From the NCBI RefSeq assembly GCF_009617875.1, contig NZ_BLAV01000001.1:3658001-3722000 (forward strand): a DNA stretch of 64,000 nucleotides. Reading direction: 5' to 3'. Origin of the DNA: Prolixibacter sp. NT017. Its GTDB lineage: Bacteria; Bacteroidota; Bacteroidia; Bacteroidales; Prolixibacteraceae. The notes beneath the pieces were generated by a model. That model searched no databases and had not been told where the DNA came from. It worked only from the letters and a program-made list of their open reading frames with translations. Each line of letters opens with the position of its first letter. The first letter of the stretch is position 1. Positions 8,289 through 17,268 of this stretch are shown here, piece after piece. The translations under genes and the position numbers were made by a program.

Positions 8289-10382
8289 TTAAACAACACG
8301 GAGGAATCCGTTGCCCGCTTCGATAGGAATCACAAAAAAGAATTTGGAACCTTTTCCCGATTCGGAGGACACCTCTAACCGCGATCCCAATTTATCGACA
8401 AAATCCTGAGCAACCGATAGTCCAATTCCTGTTCCGCCATATTCGCGGGTCAGGCTGTTATCGAGCTGATGAAAGCGCCGGAATATGTCTTTATGCATTT
8501 CAACCGGAATTCCAATGCCGGTATCGCGAACAAAAAATTCAATGTTATTCTGCTCCAGCAAACGATAACCAAATTCAATTTCGCCCTCATGTGTAAACTT
8601 CACGGCATTGTCGAGCAGGTTCTCCATGATATCCCTGATTTTATTGCCATCGGAGTAAATGGAAAACTGCGGATTATCGTTACCGGTTGAAATATTCAGT
8701 AGCAGATGTTTTCTTCCGCGCTGCTCTTTTTCGTAAAGGAACTGCCTGTGCAAATCGACCATCAGGTTATTGACGGAGAAGAATTGCTTTTTGACTTCGA
8801 TCTGGCCACTTTCAATCCGGGCCAGTTTAATCATATCGTTTATCAGATGCAGCAGTGTTTGTCCGTTCTTCGTGATGAGCTGAAGGTATTTGTCACGTTC
8901 GGCTTTGGGAACTTCTTCTGCAATCAGCATGTTCGAGAAACCGAGAATAGCGTTCATCGGGGTACGCACCTCATGCGAAATATTCTGCAGGAATGCTGAT
9001 TTGAGTCGATCGGCTTCTTCGGCCTTTTTCTTGGCTTCTTCCAGTCGTTGCTCAGCCAGTTTTCGCTTGGTAATATCGCGCGATACGGCCATCACTGCAA
9101 CGTCTGACAATTTCACCATCCGCATTTCAAACAAACAGGTTCCCCTACCGGGAATCTCGAGTGCATACTCGATGGTTTCAATCGCATCGAATTTAATGAC
9201 CGTCTGTATCGAATGAAAAACCTGTCTCACCATTCGCTCGGTAAATCCCACTTCAAAAATGGAGCTGCCAATAATCTCGTCAGGCGCAATATCGATTCCC
9301 TCCTCTTCCTTGGCTACGTAGTCAATGTAAGTTCCATCCTTGTCGATGACGAAGAAGATATCAGGGATGGTTTCCAACAATAATTTATACCTATGCCGGC
9401 TGGCAGACAAATCATCTAATGTTTTTTTCGCCGCCGTCACATCGCTGAACATTCCGATTAACTCTTCGGATTCGAGATGGAGGATGGAAATTTCGTACTG
9501 CTTCTCCATATGCGGGACATAAATTTCGTGTTTGCTTTTCTTCCCGCTAAGGAAAATCGCCTGCCAATCGACTTTGTCCCTAAATATCTTTTGAAAAACA
9601 GATGATGCCGGACGGCCCCGAACTTCGCTATTCTTCACACCGAACATTTCCTCAAATGCCGGATTGACCCGTAACATCCGCAACCCCGTTTTCTGTCCCT
9701 GCTCATCCCGAATGTACGACATGTGCAGTATTCCGTCAGGAATCTGAAGCAGAATACTACCGACTCGCCGTTGCTGCATAACAAGTCGATCGGCCGTTTC
9801 CTCTAATGCTCTCCGATTAAACGAAAAAATAATGTAGGAAAGGAACCAAACCACCAGGTAAATGAGCAGTGGATTGATATAAGGATTATGGTCGGGCCAG
9901 AAAACAGACAAAATATATCCATGATCTTTTACCCACCATGTATGAAGAAATAGCGTGGTAAACGATATGACGAAATAAATGAGAAATTGTATCTGCCTTT
10001 CGGCGAAGATGAGCAGAAAGAACAACCCAAAAATCAGCGCACTTATCGTAAGTGGAATAGACTGCTCAGGTGGCAGCATGGCATATTCCGAAGAAATAAA
10101 CAGAAAATAAACCGGGATTGGAAGAAGATGAATGAGACCAACCGCAGCACTGCGCTGACCTTTACTAACAAAATAATAACCCAGAATGGCAATCCCGAAA
10201 AGGCTTAACTCTCCCTGGTAATTATTACGGGTCGGAAAGCTGAATGAATCAAAGATGATCCACCCTGATGTGAGAACAATGGCGGCCAGATAAAAGAAGA
10301 AAAGTGTCCGGATCTTTCTCAGGTCTCCGTGACTTGCTGCAGGATATGCCTTCCCAATAAAACTGAACAATTTTTCAAACAT
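8289..10382 (-). CDS. PAS-domain membrane sensor histidine kinase
   Basis: A 697-residue orphan kinase; no response regulator is adjacent. About six membrane helices fill residues 20-190. Two PAS-like segments follow (about 205-320 and 330-450), the second ending in the PAC-like SRDITKRKLAEQRL. A short coiled coil leads to the phospho-acceptor box NISHEVRTPMNAILG with His470. The ATPase domain shows the N box LLDNAVKFT, G1 DTGIGIP and G2 GGTGIGLSVAQDFV. It is expected to autophosphorylate on His470 in response to a membrane or PAS-bound signal; the signal and partner are unknown. Confidence 0.93.
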   Translation of the reverse strand: MFEKLFSFIGKAYPAASHGDLRKIRTLFFFYLAAIVLTSGWIIFDSFSFPTRNNYQGELSLFGIAILGYYFVSKGQRSAAVGLIHLLPIPVYFLFISSEYAMLPPEQSIPLTISALIFGLFFLLIFAERQIQFLIYFVISFTTLFLHTWWVKDHGYILSVFWPDHNPYINPLLIYLVVWFLSYIIFSFNRRALEETADRLVMQQRRVGSILLQIPDGILHMSYIRDEQGQKTGLRMLRVNPAFEEMFGVKNSEVRGRPASSVFQKIFRDKVDWQAIFLSGKKSKHEIYVPHMEKQYEISILHLESEELIGMFSDVTAAKKTLDDLSASRHRYKLLLETIPDIFFVIDKDGTYIDYVAKEEEGIDIAPDEIIGSSIFEVGFTERMVRQVFHSIQTVIKFDAIETIEYALEIPGRGTCLFEMRMVKLSDVAVMAVSRDITKRKLAEQRLEEAKKKAEEADRLKSAFLQNISHEVRTPMNAILGFSNMLIAEEVPKAERDKYLQLITKNGQTLLHLINDMIKLARIESGQIEVKKQFFSVNNLMVDLHRQFLYEKEQRGRKHLLLNISTGNDNPQFSIYSDGNKIRDIMENLLDNAVKFTHEGEIEFGYRLLEQNNIEFFVRDTGIGIPVEMHKDIFRRFHQLDNSLTREYGGTGIGLSVAQDFVDKLGSRLEVSSESGKGSKFFFVIPIEAGNGFLRVV

Positions 10383-10520
10383 CTAATCCCCAGGGTTAGT
10401 TTTGCAATTTTAAGCAATTAAAAATAGTAATTTTTCTTCCTCTCACAATTTCGTCTTTTTTCCGTCTCTCTTCCTACCCGCATGAATAAAGGGAACAGCT
10501 CTAAAGCTGATTTTTATTAG

Positions 10521-10550
10521 CAAATCTCTACATCTAAATCCATAGATTTG
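10521..10550 (+). promoter_or_regulatory. Promoter with inverted repeat upstream of pruA
   Basis: TAGATTTG at 10543-10550 matches the -7 consensus TAnnTTTG. Its AGATTTG overlaps the right arm of a perfect 7-bp inverted repeat, with the left arm CAAATCT at 10521-10527 and a 16-base spacer. The dyad could be an operator; the leader to the pruA start is about 60 nucleotides. Confidence 0.5.
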
Positions 10551-10612
10551 TTGCAAAAGGAATAAAAAATTTTATCCTAAACATATATAATAACGCAAAA
10601 ATCCAGAAAATC

Positions 10613-12250
10613 ATGCCCAAAGGATTCTTTAATATTCCTGAAGTAAAAAATGAGCCGGTAAAGAGCTATGCTCCAGGCACACCGGAACGTAAGGAATTAC
10701 AGGAAAAAATCAAAGAACTGCGCTCGATGACAGTTAGCCTTCCAATGATTATTGGAGGAAGAGAAGTAACAACCGATAAGAAGATTGAAATGCGCCCGCC
10801 GCATGATCTGGGTCACCTATTGGGACACTATTACCAGGGTGATGCTTCGCATGTAAGCCAGGCAATCGACGCTGCTCTTGAGGCCCGCGAAAAGTGGTCC
10901 AAAATGTCATGGCAGCACCGTGCCGCCATCTTCCTAAAAGCAGCCGACTTGCTCTCAGGTCCGTATCGTTCAAAAATCAACGCTGCGACCATGCTGGGGC
11001 AGTCAAAAAATGCTTTCCAGTCTGAGATTGACGCAGCCTGCGAGTTGGCAGATTTCTACCGCTACGGTGTGAAATGCATGGTTGACATCTACGAAATGCA
11101 ACCAGAATCGTCAAAAGGAATATGGAACTACGCGGCTTACCGTCCGCTCGAAGGTTTCGTTTTCGCGCTGACTCCTTTCAACTTCACATCTATCGCCGGT
11201 AACCTTCCGGTTGCTCCGGCACTGATGGGTAATACCGTTGTTTGGAAACCATCGAAAACCGCTGTTTATTCTGCAGCTGTTATCATGGAAGTATTGCGCG
11301 AAGCAGGCGTTCCGGATGGAGTCATCAACCTTGTTCATGTTTCAGGACCGACTGCAGCAGATGTTGTATTCAGTCATCCTGATTTTGCCGGAATTCACTT
11401 CACCGGTTCTACCGGAGTTTTCCAAAACATTTGGAAAACCATTGGTGAGAATATTCATAAATACAAAACTTACCCACGCATCGTTGGCGAAACCGGCGGT
11501 AAAGACTTCATTTTCGCCGACAATACAGCCGACATCGATGCACTGGCTACTGCATTCGTTCGTGGTGCTTTCGAATACCAGGGACAAAAATGTTCAGCAG
11601 CTTCCCGTATTTACATTCCGAAGAGTATCTGGCCAAAGGCTTGGGCAGCTATAGAAGCTCAGCTGAAAACCGTTAAAATGGGTGGACCGGAAGATTTCAC
11701 CAATTTCGTTAATGCGGTTATCGACGAATCTTCTTTCGATAAACTGAAAGGTTTTATCGACAACGCTCAAAAAGATGCAGACGCTGAAGTAATCTTCGGA
11801 GGAAAATGCGACAAGAGCAAAGGTTACTTTATTGAGCCTACTGTTATTCTGGCTCATAAGCCTGATTACATCACCATGCAGGAAGAACTGTTTGGACCTG
11901 TAGTAACAGTTTATGTCTACGAAGACGACAAGCTTGATGAAACGCTGACCATCCTGGATAATACCTCGATGTATGCGTTGACCGGAGCTGTTTTCTCTCA
12001 GGACCGTTACAGCATCGAGAAGATTATGGATCGACTGGAAAATGCAGCCGGTAACTTCTACATCAACGATAAACCGACCGGAGCAGTTGTTGGACAGCAA
12101 CCATTCGGTGGTGCCCGTGGTTCGGGGACCAACGACAAAGCCGGTTCAGTTTTCAACTTTATTCGTTGGGTATCGATGCGGGCAGTTAAAGAGAACTTTG
12201 TTCCGCCGCACAACTACATGTATCCAAACTTCCTTCCCGATAAGGATTAG
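10613..12250 (+). CDS. pruA: L-glutamate gamma-semialdehyde dehydrogenase (delta-1-pyrroline-5-carboxylate dehydrogenase)
   Basis: A 545-residue member of the aldehyde dehydrogenase superfamily, of the stand-alone P5C dehydrogenase type that oxidises glutamate semialdehyde to glutamate with NAD+, the second step of proline breakdown. The catalytic pair is visible: Glu293 in RIVGETGGKDF and the nucleophile Cys327 in YQGQKCSAASR. The nucleotide-binding segments PFNFTSIAGNLP and HFTGSTGVF are also present. Length fits the mitochondrial-type/Bacteroidota enzyme and excludes a fused PutA. No proline dehydrogenase gene is next to it. A strong hairpin terminator follows directly. Confidence 0.95.
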   Translation: MPKGFFNIPEVKNEPVKSYAPGTPERKELQEKIKELRSMTVSLPMIIGGREVTTDKKIEMRPPHDLGHLLGHYYQGDASHVSQAIDAALEAREKWSKMSWQHRAAIFLKAADLLSGPYRSKINAATMLGQSKNAFQSEIDAACELADFYRYGVKCMVDIYEMQPESSKGIWNYAAYRPLEGFVFALTPFNFTSIAGNLPVAPALMGNTVVWKPSKTAVYSAAVIMEVLREAGVPDGVINLVHVSGPTAADVVFSHPDFAGIHFTGSTGVFQNIWKTIGENIHKYKTYPRIVGETGGKDFIFADNTADIDALATAFVRGAFEYQGQKCSAASRIYIPKSIWPKAWAAIEAQLKTVKMGGPEDFTNFVNAVIDESSFDKLKGFIDNAQKDADAEVIFGGKCDKSKGYFIEPTVILAHKPDYITMQEELFGPVVTVYVYEDDKLDETLTILDNTSMYALTGAVFSQDRYSIEKIMDRLENAAGNFYINDKPTGAVVGQQPFGGARGSGTNDKAGSVFNFIRWVSMRAVKENFVPPHNYMYPNFLPDKD

Positions 12251-12276
12251 GATAGTCAAGCATACTTTCATAGTTC

Positions 12277-12310
12277 AAGAGGAACCTTTTTGCAAGGTTC
12301 CTCTTTTTCT
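12277..12310 (+). terminator. Rho-independent terminator after pruA
   Basis: A perfect 12-bp stem, AAGAGGAACCTT (12277-12288) with AAGGTTCCTCTT (12294-12305), closes a five-base loop and is followed by a T-rich run. It shows that the next reading frame starts at 12356 and not at the more upstream ATG at 12290, which lies inside the hairpin. Confidence 0.9.
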
Positions 12311-12355
12311 TTTAAAAAGGATTGTTTTAATTTGAATAAAAATCAGAAAGTCACC

Positions 12356-12655
12356 ATGCCGAAAATCCCACGGATATTGCTCAGAATTGTAGCCAATAAA
12401 TATTTGCTGGCTTTTGTAATATTCTTCGTGTGGATGACTTTTCTGGACGATCACAATTTTATTTCGCTTTTTCAGGACCAGCAGAAGCTCCATAAGTTAA
12501 AAGCCGACAAAGCTTATTATGAGCATAAAATTGAATCGGACCGCAGGAAATTAAAAGAGTTACAGACAGATTCTCAAAACCTTGAAAAGTTTGCCCGCGA
12601 GCAATACCTGATGAAAAAGAAAAACGAAGACATCTTCATTATCGAAGAAAAATAA
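12356..12655 (+). CDS. Septum formation initiator family protein (FtsB/DivIC-like)
   Basis: A 99-residue bitopic protein: short basic N terminus (MPKIPRILLRI), one membrane helix at about residues 15-32, and an extracytoplasmic coiled coil (about 38-80, rich in K, E and L heptads) ending LEKFAREQYLMKKKNEDIF. The -REQYLMKK- ending is a hallmark of FtsB/DivIC proteins of the divisome. An upstream ATG at 12290 is rejected because it sits in the pruA terminator; AGAAAG eight bases before the chosen ATG may serve as ribosome binding site. Confidence 0.88.
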   Translation: MPKIPRILLRIVANKYLLAFVIFFVWMTFLDDHNFISLFQDQQKLHKLKADKAYYEHKIESDRRKLKELQTDSQNLEKFAREQYLMKKKNEDIFIIEEK

Positions 12656-12794
12656 TTCGTTTTTTAAACAGGCATAGTTTTTGTTTTTCACGTATTTGCA
12701 TGGCAGAACCAGACCTGAAAAGGCATGGCTGCGGGCTTTAGGTATTTGATAAATCAGGATTAATTTCTAATTTACTTAAGAAGAACAACCGATT

Positions 12795-13373
12795 ATGCAA
12801 TTCGATTTCTTCAAAATAGAAAGCCAGATTGCTCCGAAACAAGGTCGAATCATTATTTCGGAACCTTTCCTACCGGGAAATTATTTCAACCGGTCGGCAG
12901 TTCTTCTTGTGGAGCATTCAACAGAGGGGGCGGTTGGATTCATCCTCAACAAACCGGTCGATTTTCCGGTACACGAGTTTATGAATGAGTTCACCAATTT
13001 CGAAACGCAGGTTTTCATTGGTGGGCCCGTGAGCACCAATATGATTTACTTCATTCATACCTTGGGGAATTTGGTTCCCGGAAGTGTAAAGGTGATGGAC
13101 GATCTCTATTGGGGCGGCGATTTCGATCACCTGAAAACGTTGATATCCTCCGGAGTTGTTAATCCGAATCAGGTTCGTTTCTTCCTCGGATATTCCGGAT
13201 GGAGCGAAGGACAACTTGAAGCAGAAATCAAAGAAAATTCGTGGCTGGTAGCCGAGACCAACGTAAAAAGCATCATGGGAAGTGACCAGAATTTCTGGCT
13301 CGAAAGCGTCAAGCAAGTCGGAGGTCGTTACAGCATGTGGCAAAATTTCCCGGAAGACCCGAACTGGAATTAA
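12795..13373 (+). CDS. YqgE/AlgH family protein
   Basis: A 192-residue soluble protein with the family landmarks: GRIIISEPFLPGNYFNRSAVLLVEH split over residues 17-40 (strand plus the N-[RK]-SAVLL motif), GAVGFILNKP, VFIGGPVS and FFLGYSGWSEGQLE. The family is widespread, its molecular role is not settled; some members are linked genetically to transcription or quorum phenotypes. It is followed by a hairpin terminator that overlaps the end of the convergent gene. Confidence 0.93.
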   Translation: MQFDFFKIESQIAPKQGRIIISEPFLPGNYFNRSAVLLVEHSTEGAVGFILNKPVDFPVHEFMNEFTNFETQVFIGGPVSTNMIYFIHTLGNLVPGSVKVMDDLYWGGDFDHLKTLISSGVVNPNQVRFFLGYSGWSEGQLEAEIKENSWLVAETNVKSIMGSDQNFWLESVKQVGGRYSMWQNFPEDPNWN

Positions 13374-13391
13374 TCAATTATCGATATAACA

Positions 13392-14249
13392 TCAGCCTTT
13401 TGCACCGCGAAAGGCTTTTTTATTTTGCGCCATCAGCTGCAGTTTTTTCACGATTTCGAAAGTTTTGGTATTGTAGTATCGTCGGTTTCCAATCCCCATT
13501 ACCCACTGAATTCCCAAAGCATTGTCAATCAGAAAGACTTCTTCTGCTTTTTCCAGTTGAGCAGGAGTAATCCTGTCATTTTCAACGGTCATAAAACCGG
13601 CCTGACGGGCCGCTTCGCTAACCATCTCGGTCAGCACCACTTTGTACCCTTCACTTTTTTCGGAAGGCACATAAAGAACATTCTCCTGGATGAATCCGAA
13701 CGATGTACCAATTCCTTCACAGCAGAATCCAGCATGATTCAGCAAAATCATGTTCTGACGGCGCAACGACTGGGCCTTTGCAGCCGCAATCATCCATAAA
13801 AACCGACTTCCGGTTTCGTACGGATTCATCACCGTGTCCGATTTTTTCCCTTCGTTAAAGATGTCAATCAGCAAACCGTTTTCGTTCATCGGGAAAAAAC
13901 CGCGGGGAATTTCTTCCGCTGTCAGGAGCACATCGGTGCCTTTGAAGCCGGGGAAAAGATAAACCACTACTCTCCCAGCCAGGTAAAACTTGTTCTTGTT
14001 CAGTAAGCGGGAAACATCGCGGCGCAGACGGGCACCTGCCAAATCGAAATCTTCAGGGAGAGCCAGATTCACCGCTCTGGTGGCAGAACATAAATAAGCA
14101 TAGTTTTCCTCGTGAAACAGGATTTCGTTGTCCTCGGTTCGAAACCAGACTTTGATGCCGGCCTCGAGACGAAATAACTCATTTCCTGCAAACAACTTTT
14201 CGTCGGCACGAAAAAATTTGCCGTTATATAGAACAAAACCACCTTTCAC
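13392..14249 (-). CDS. Aminotransferase class IV fold protein lacking the PLP lysine
   Basis: A 285-residue protein with the overall course of class IV PLP enzymes (branched-chain aminotransferase, aminodeoxychorismate lyase): the N-terminal LYNGKFFRADE strand, the central AKAQSLRRQNMILLNHAG helix-strand region, the conserved Glu in CCEGIGTS, and the C-terminal FLIDNALGIQWVMGIGNRRY. Aligned by eye with functional homologues, the PLP-binding lysine position falls on Glu145 (in NPYETGSRF). It may be a non-catalytic relative or use different chemistry. It is the last gene of a leftward operon after a GmhB-like phosphatase (24-base gap). Confidence 0.75.
   Translation of the reverse strand: MKGGFVLYNGKFFRADEKLFAGNELFRLEAGIKVWFRTEDNEILFHEENYAYLCSATRAVNLALPEDFDLAGARLRRDVSRLLNKNKFYLAGRVVVYLFPGFKGTDVLLTAEEIPRGFFPMNENGLLIDIFNEGKKSDTVMNPYETGSRFLWMIAAAKAQSLRRQNMILLNHAGFCCEGIGTSFGFIQENVLYVPSEKSEGYKVVLTEMVSEAARQAGFMTVENDRITPAQLEKAEEVFLIDNALGIQWVMGIGNRRYYNTKTFEIVKKLQLMAQNKKAFRGAKG
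13394..13426 (+). terminator. Terminator after yqgE, overlapping the end of the convergent gene
   Basis: AGCCTTT (13394-13400) pairs with AAAGGCT (13410-13416) around a nine-base loop and is followed by TTTTTATTTT. It serves the rightward yqgE transcript and lies over the last codons of the leftward aminotransferase-like gene. Confidence 0.75.
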
Positions 14250-14273
14250 TGAATTTTGTAATCTTTTAGAAAG

Positions 14274-14783
14274 TTAAGGCTTATACACGTCGTCCAGAAT
14301 GGGTTGAATGGCATCACCCCAAGGCTTGTTAGTTTCCACCCGAATTCGTTGCAATCCGGCTCGCTCAGCAGCTTCCATATCGATATCCGAGTCTCCGATA
14401 AACCACGAGTGTTCGCGATCGATCTCATACATTTCAATCGCTTCATCAATCAGCAAAGTCCCGGGTTTGCGGCATTCGCATTCCTGAATATCGGAATGGT
14501 GCGGGCAATAAAAAATATCCGTCAACTGCACTCCTTCGGCTTCAAGCAATTCCCGCATATACCGATGCACCCGCGCCACATCTTTGTGGGTGTATTCACC
14601 CTTGTCAATCCCTCCCTGATTGGTAATCACAATCAACAGGTAACCTGCATCCTGCAATCTCTTCAGGTTGGCACCAACGCCTTCAATTAACTTGAAATTG
14701 GCTGTGGTATAAATGTAATATGCCGGCGTTTTATCGTTAATCGTTCCATCACGATCGATAAAAACTGCTTGATTGTTTCCCAT
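14274..14783 (-). CDS. HAD-IIIA phosphatase, GmhB-like (D-glycero-D-manno-heptose-1,7-bisphosphate 7-phosphatase family)
   Basis: A 169-residue HAD hydrolase. Motif I FIDRDGTIND gives nucleophile Asp10 and acid/base Asp12; motif II is IVITNQGGI; motif III/IV are CRKPGTLLIDEA and FIGDSDIDMEAAE. A zinc-binding loop, CPHHSDIQECECRKPG, is typical of GmhB, which removes a phosphate in ADP-heptose synthesis. The substrate in this organism is not proved by sequence; histidinol-phosphate phosphatases share the fold. Its start codon is adjacent to the rhomboid stop, within a five-gene operon. Confidence 0.85.
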   Translation of the reverse strand: MGNNQAVFIDRDGTINDKTPAYYIYTTANFKLIEGVGANLKRLQDAGYLLIVITNQGGIDKGEYTHKDVARVHRYMRELLEAEGVQLTDIFYCPHHSDIQECECRKPGTLLIDEAIEMYEIDREHSWFIGDSDIDMEAAERAGLQRIRVETNKPWGDAIQPILDDVYKP

Positions 14784-15383
14784 CTAAAACAGGTTATTGA
14801 TGAACTCGATAAACAACGAAGGACGAATAATGATGGGCAGTATAAACCCAAATATCGCCCCAAGGAAATGAGCATCGTGACCCACATTATCCACATTCCG
14901 CTTGCTCATCTGGTAAGAATAAACCAGGTACAGGACTGCGAAAACAACTCCCGGAATGGGCAGCAATCCGAAGAAGTAGATTTTATTCCAGGGGGCAAAG
15001 AAGATGGCAGAAAAAACAACGGCCGAAACCGCTCCTGATGCCCCGACTGCATTATAGTAATAATTGTTCTTTTGCTTGATTAAACCTCCCAGGCTGGAGA
15101 AGAGAATAGCTCCAAAATACAGTACCAGATACAGGTAGGTTCCGCGTGAACCGAAATTCAGGTAATAATAATGTTCAACCGCCGTACCGAACGACCAGAG
15201 CACAATCATATTGATGAGCAGGTGTTCCCAGTTCGCATGCAAAAACGCATGAGTGAAGATCCGGAAATACTCCTTCCGGTGAACAACCTGATAGGCGTTG
15301 AACTGCAGACGTCCCATCACATCCTGCTGCGAAAAAGCCAGAATTGAAACAAGTGAGGTGATAATGATGATAATAATTGTCAT
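14784..15383 (-). CDS. Rhomboid family intramembrane serine protease
   Basis: A 199-residue membrane protein with about six helices. The catalytic serine is Ser116 in AVGASGAVS and the catalytic histidine is expected at His172 in GHDAHFLGAIFG; the loop-1 motif and the EHLLINM segment (conserved His-x-x-x-Asn) are also present. Rhomboids cut single-pass membrane proteins within the bilayer; the substrate is unknown. Sited between holA (10 bases upstream) and the GmhB-like gene (directly adjacent). Confidence 0.93.
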   Translation of the reverse strand: MTIIIIIITSLVSILAFSQQDVMGRLQFNAYQVVHRKEYFRIFTHAFLHANWEHLLINMIVLWSFGTAVEHYYYLNFGSRGTYLYLVLYFGAILFSSLGGLIKQKNNYYYNAVGASGAVSAVVFSAIFFAPWNKIYFFGLLPIPGVVFAVLYLVYSYQMSKRNVDNVGHDAHFLGAIFGFILPIIIRPSLFIEFINNLF

Positions 15384-15393
15384 ACCTGATTTC

Positions 15394-16395
15394 TTAATGT
15401 AAAATTTTATAAATCAACTCACGAAGCAATTCACCACTGTCGGTTGAGCCCCCGCGGGCACCTTTTGAGCGCATATCGTATTCACGCAACAGCGCAACAG
15501 CGTTCACCGAACGTTTAATATTATAATTCCGGGCTGCATCAACATAGTCGCGCATGAAGAACGGATTAACCCCGATAGCTCCAGCTGCAGCTTTTTCGTT
15601 GGTTTTATTCTCCAAAAAATGATAGGCCAGAATCTTACGAAAGTAAGAATGCAATATCCCGATGACAATCGGAAACGGATGCATCTTTTGGTTGTCGGCA
15701 AAGTAGTTGACAATACGATTCGCCTTCAGAACATCACGCTTTCCAATTGCCTTTTGCAACTCAAACGCATTGTAGTCTTTGCTAATACCGATATTACGTT
15801 CTACCTCATCCGGCGTGACACTCATGCCCGGAGGCAACGAAATAATCACCTTCTCCAGCTCACTGACTATCCGCTTCAAATCGTTACCAATGTGATCGGC
15901 GATCAACTGGGCTGCACGAGGCTCGACCCCGTAGCCTTTTACCCGCAGATATTTTGTGATCCAAGCCGGTATTTTACTTTCGTAGATGGGTTTTGCTTCG
16001 AAATAAACTCCATTTTTTTGCAGGGCTTTATAAAGCCGCTTGCGCTTATCTACATTTTTGTATTTATAGTTGATGACCAGCAATGTCGAAGGTTGCGGAT
16101 GCTCGATATACGGAGCCAAATCTTCTATATTTCTGATATTCTGTGCTTCCCTGACCACCACCACCTGGTGCGAAGCCATCATAGGAAAGCGGCGGGCTGC
16201 CGTAATGATGGTATCCACATCGGCGTCCTTCCCGTAAAGGATGGTCTGATTGAAGCCTTTTTCCGCGTCGGTTAATACATTACTGGTTATCTCTTCACTG
16301 ATTCGATCGATAAAATAGGTTTCCTCCCCTTCTAAAAAATAAACGGGTTGGTAATGCTTGTTTTCTATGTCAGATAAAATGGCATTAAAATCCAT
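15394..16395 (-). CDS. holA: DNA polymerase III delta subunit
   Basis: A 333-residue protein beginning MDFNAILSDIENKHYQPVYFLEGEETYFIDRI, the delta-subunit form of an AAA+-like fold without a working Walker A. Family segments RRFPMMASHQVVVVREAQ, TLLVINYKYKNVDKRKRLYK and AFELQKAIGKRD are present; length is normal. Delta opens the beta clamp during loading. It overlaps nothing and follows amn by two bases, so the two are co-transcribed. This exact gene pair is often seen in Bacteroidota genomes. Confidence 0.93.
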   Translation of the reverse strand: MDFNAILSDIENKHYQPVYFLEGEETYFIDRISEEITSNVLTDAEKGFNQTILYGKDADVDTIITAARRFPMMASHQVVVVREAQNIRNIEDLAPYIEHPQPSTLLVINYKYKNVDKRKRLYKALQKNGVYFEAKPIYESKIPAWITKYLRVKGYGVEPRAAQLIADHIGNDLKRIVSELEKVIISLPPGMSVTPDEVERNIGISKDYNAFELQKAIGKRDVLKANRIVNYFADNQKMHPFPIVIGILHSYFRKILAYHFLENKTNEKAAAGAIGVNPFFMRDYVDAARNYNIKRSVNAVALLREYDMRSKGARGGSTDSGELLRELIYKILH

Positions 16396-16397
16396 AA

Positions 16398-17171
16398 TTA
16401 ATCGAATCTCAGGTGTTTGACGGATTTTCCGTTATTATTCAACTCGAGTAGCGATTCAATACCGATTTCCAGATGTTCATCCACATACCTGCGGGTTACT
16501 TCCTTGTCGCTGGCTTCGGTTTTCACTCCGGTAGAAATCATGGGTTGATCGGAAACCAGCAACAGCGCTCCACTCGGAATCTGGTTATAAAAACCTACAG
16601 TGAAGATGGTGGCCGTTTCCATATCGACTGCCATAGCGCGGGTTTTTTGCAGGTAGCGTTTGAAACGCTCATCATACTCCCAAACTCGTTTGTTAGTGGT
16701 GAATACCGTACCGGTCCAATAATCACGTTTGTGATCCCGAATAGTGGATGAAATAGCTCGCTGCAAACTAAATGCCGGAAGTGCAGGAACTTCAGGAGGT
16801 AAATAGTCGTTCGATGTACCATCGCTCCGAATGGCGGCTATCGGTAAAATCAAATCGCCCAACTCATTCTTCTTCTTGATTCCTCCGCATTTTCCCAGGA
16901 AGAGAACACCGTGAGGATCAATCGCGCTGAGCAAATCCATTATCAATGCTGCATTGGGACTGCCGATACCGAAGTTGATGATGGTAATGCCATTGGCACT
17001 GGCATTCGGCATCGCTTTGTCTTCCCCCACAATGGGCACATTGAATTTCTCTGCAAACATCTCGACATATTTCTGGAAATTTACCAGCAGAATATAATTT
17101 CCAAAATCATCTAAACTACGCCCGGTATAACGTGGCAGCCAGTTTTTTACAATTTCTTCTTTTGTCTTCAT
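16398..17171 (-). CDS. amn: AMP nucleosidase (short form)
   Basis: A 257-residue nucleoside phosphorylase-fold enzyme that hydrolyses AMP to adenine and ribose 5-phosphate. Visible landmarks: INFGIGSPNAALIMDLL, VLFLGKCGGIKKKNELGDLILP and AVDMETATIFTVG, the last holding the base/ribose-binding Met-Glu pair. It lacks the extra N-terminal domain of the enterobacterial enzyme, as usual in this phylum. First gene of the leftward amn-holA-rhomboid-HAD-aminotransferase unit, with a consensus -7 element just upstream. Confidence 0.88.
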   Translation of the reverse strand: MKTKEEIVKNWLPRYTGRSLDDFGNYILLVNFQKYVEMFAEKFNVPIVGEDKAMPNASANGITIINFGIGSPNAALIMDLLSAIDPHGVLFLGKCGGIKKKNELGDLILPIAAIRSDGTSNDYLPPEVPALPAFSLQRAISSTIRDHKRDYWTGTVFTTNKRVWEYDERFKRYLQKTRAMAVDMETATIFTVGFYNQIPSGALLLVSDQPMISTGVKTEASDKEVTRRYVDEHLEIGIESLLELNNNGKSVKHLRFD

Positions 17172-17185
17172 CTGTCAATTTTATG

Positions 17186-17193
17186 CAAAATTA
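17186..17193 (-). promoter_or_regulatory. Promoter -7 element of the amn operon
   Basis: Read leftward TAATTTTG, a perfect TAnnTTTG match, 14 bases before the amn start codon. It drives the five-gene leftward unit. Confidence 0.6.
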
Positions 17194-17240
17194 TCAGCTT
17201 TTTCCTTTTCGGACCGCTCATCAATCATAAATTAAACAAT

Positions 17241-17248
17241 TAGTTTTG
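17241..17248 (+). promoter_or_regulatory. Promoter -7 element of the HsdR-N-like gene
   Basis: TAGTTTTG, a perfect TAnnTTTG match, about 20 bases before the rightward start codon; it is back to back with the amn promoter. Confidence 0.6.
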
Positions 17249-17268
17249 CCTGAACAGAACAATATGTG

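Noticed and set aside
12290..12355. Extended start of the FtsB/DivIC-like protein
   Set aside because: The upstream ATG is inside the pruA terminator hairpin.
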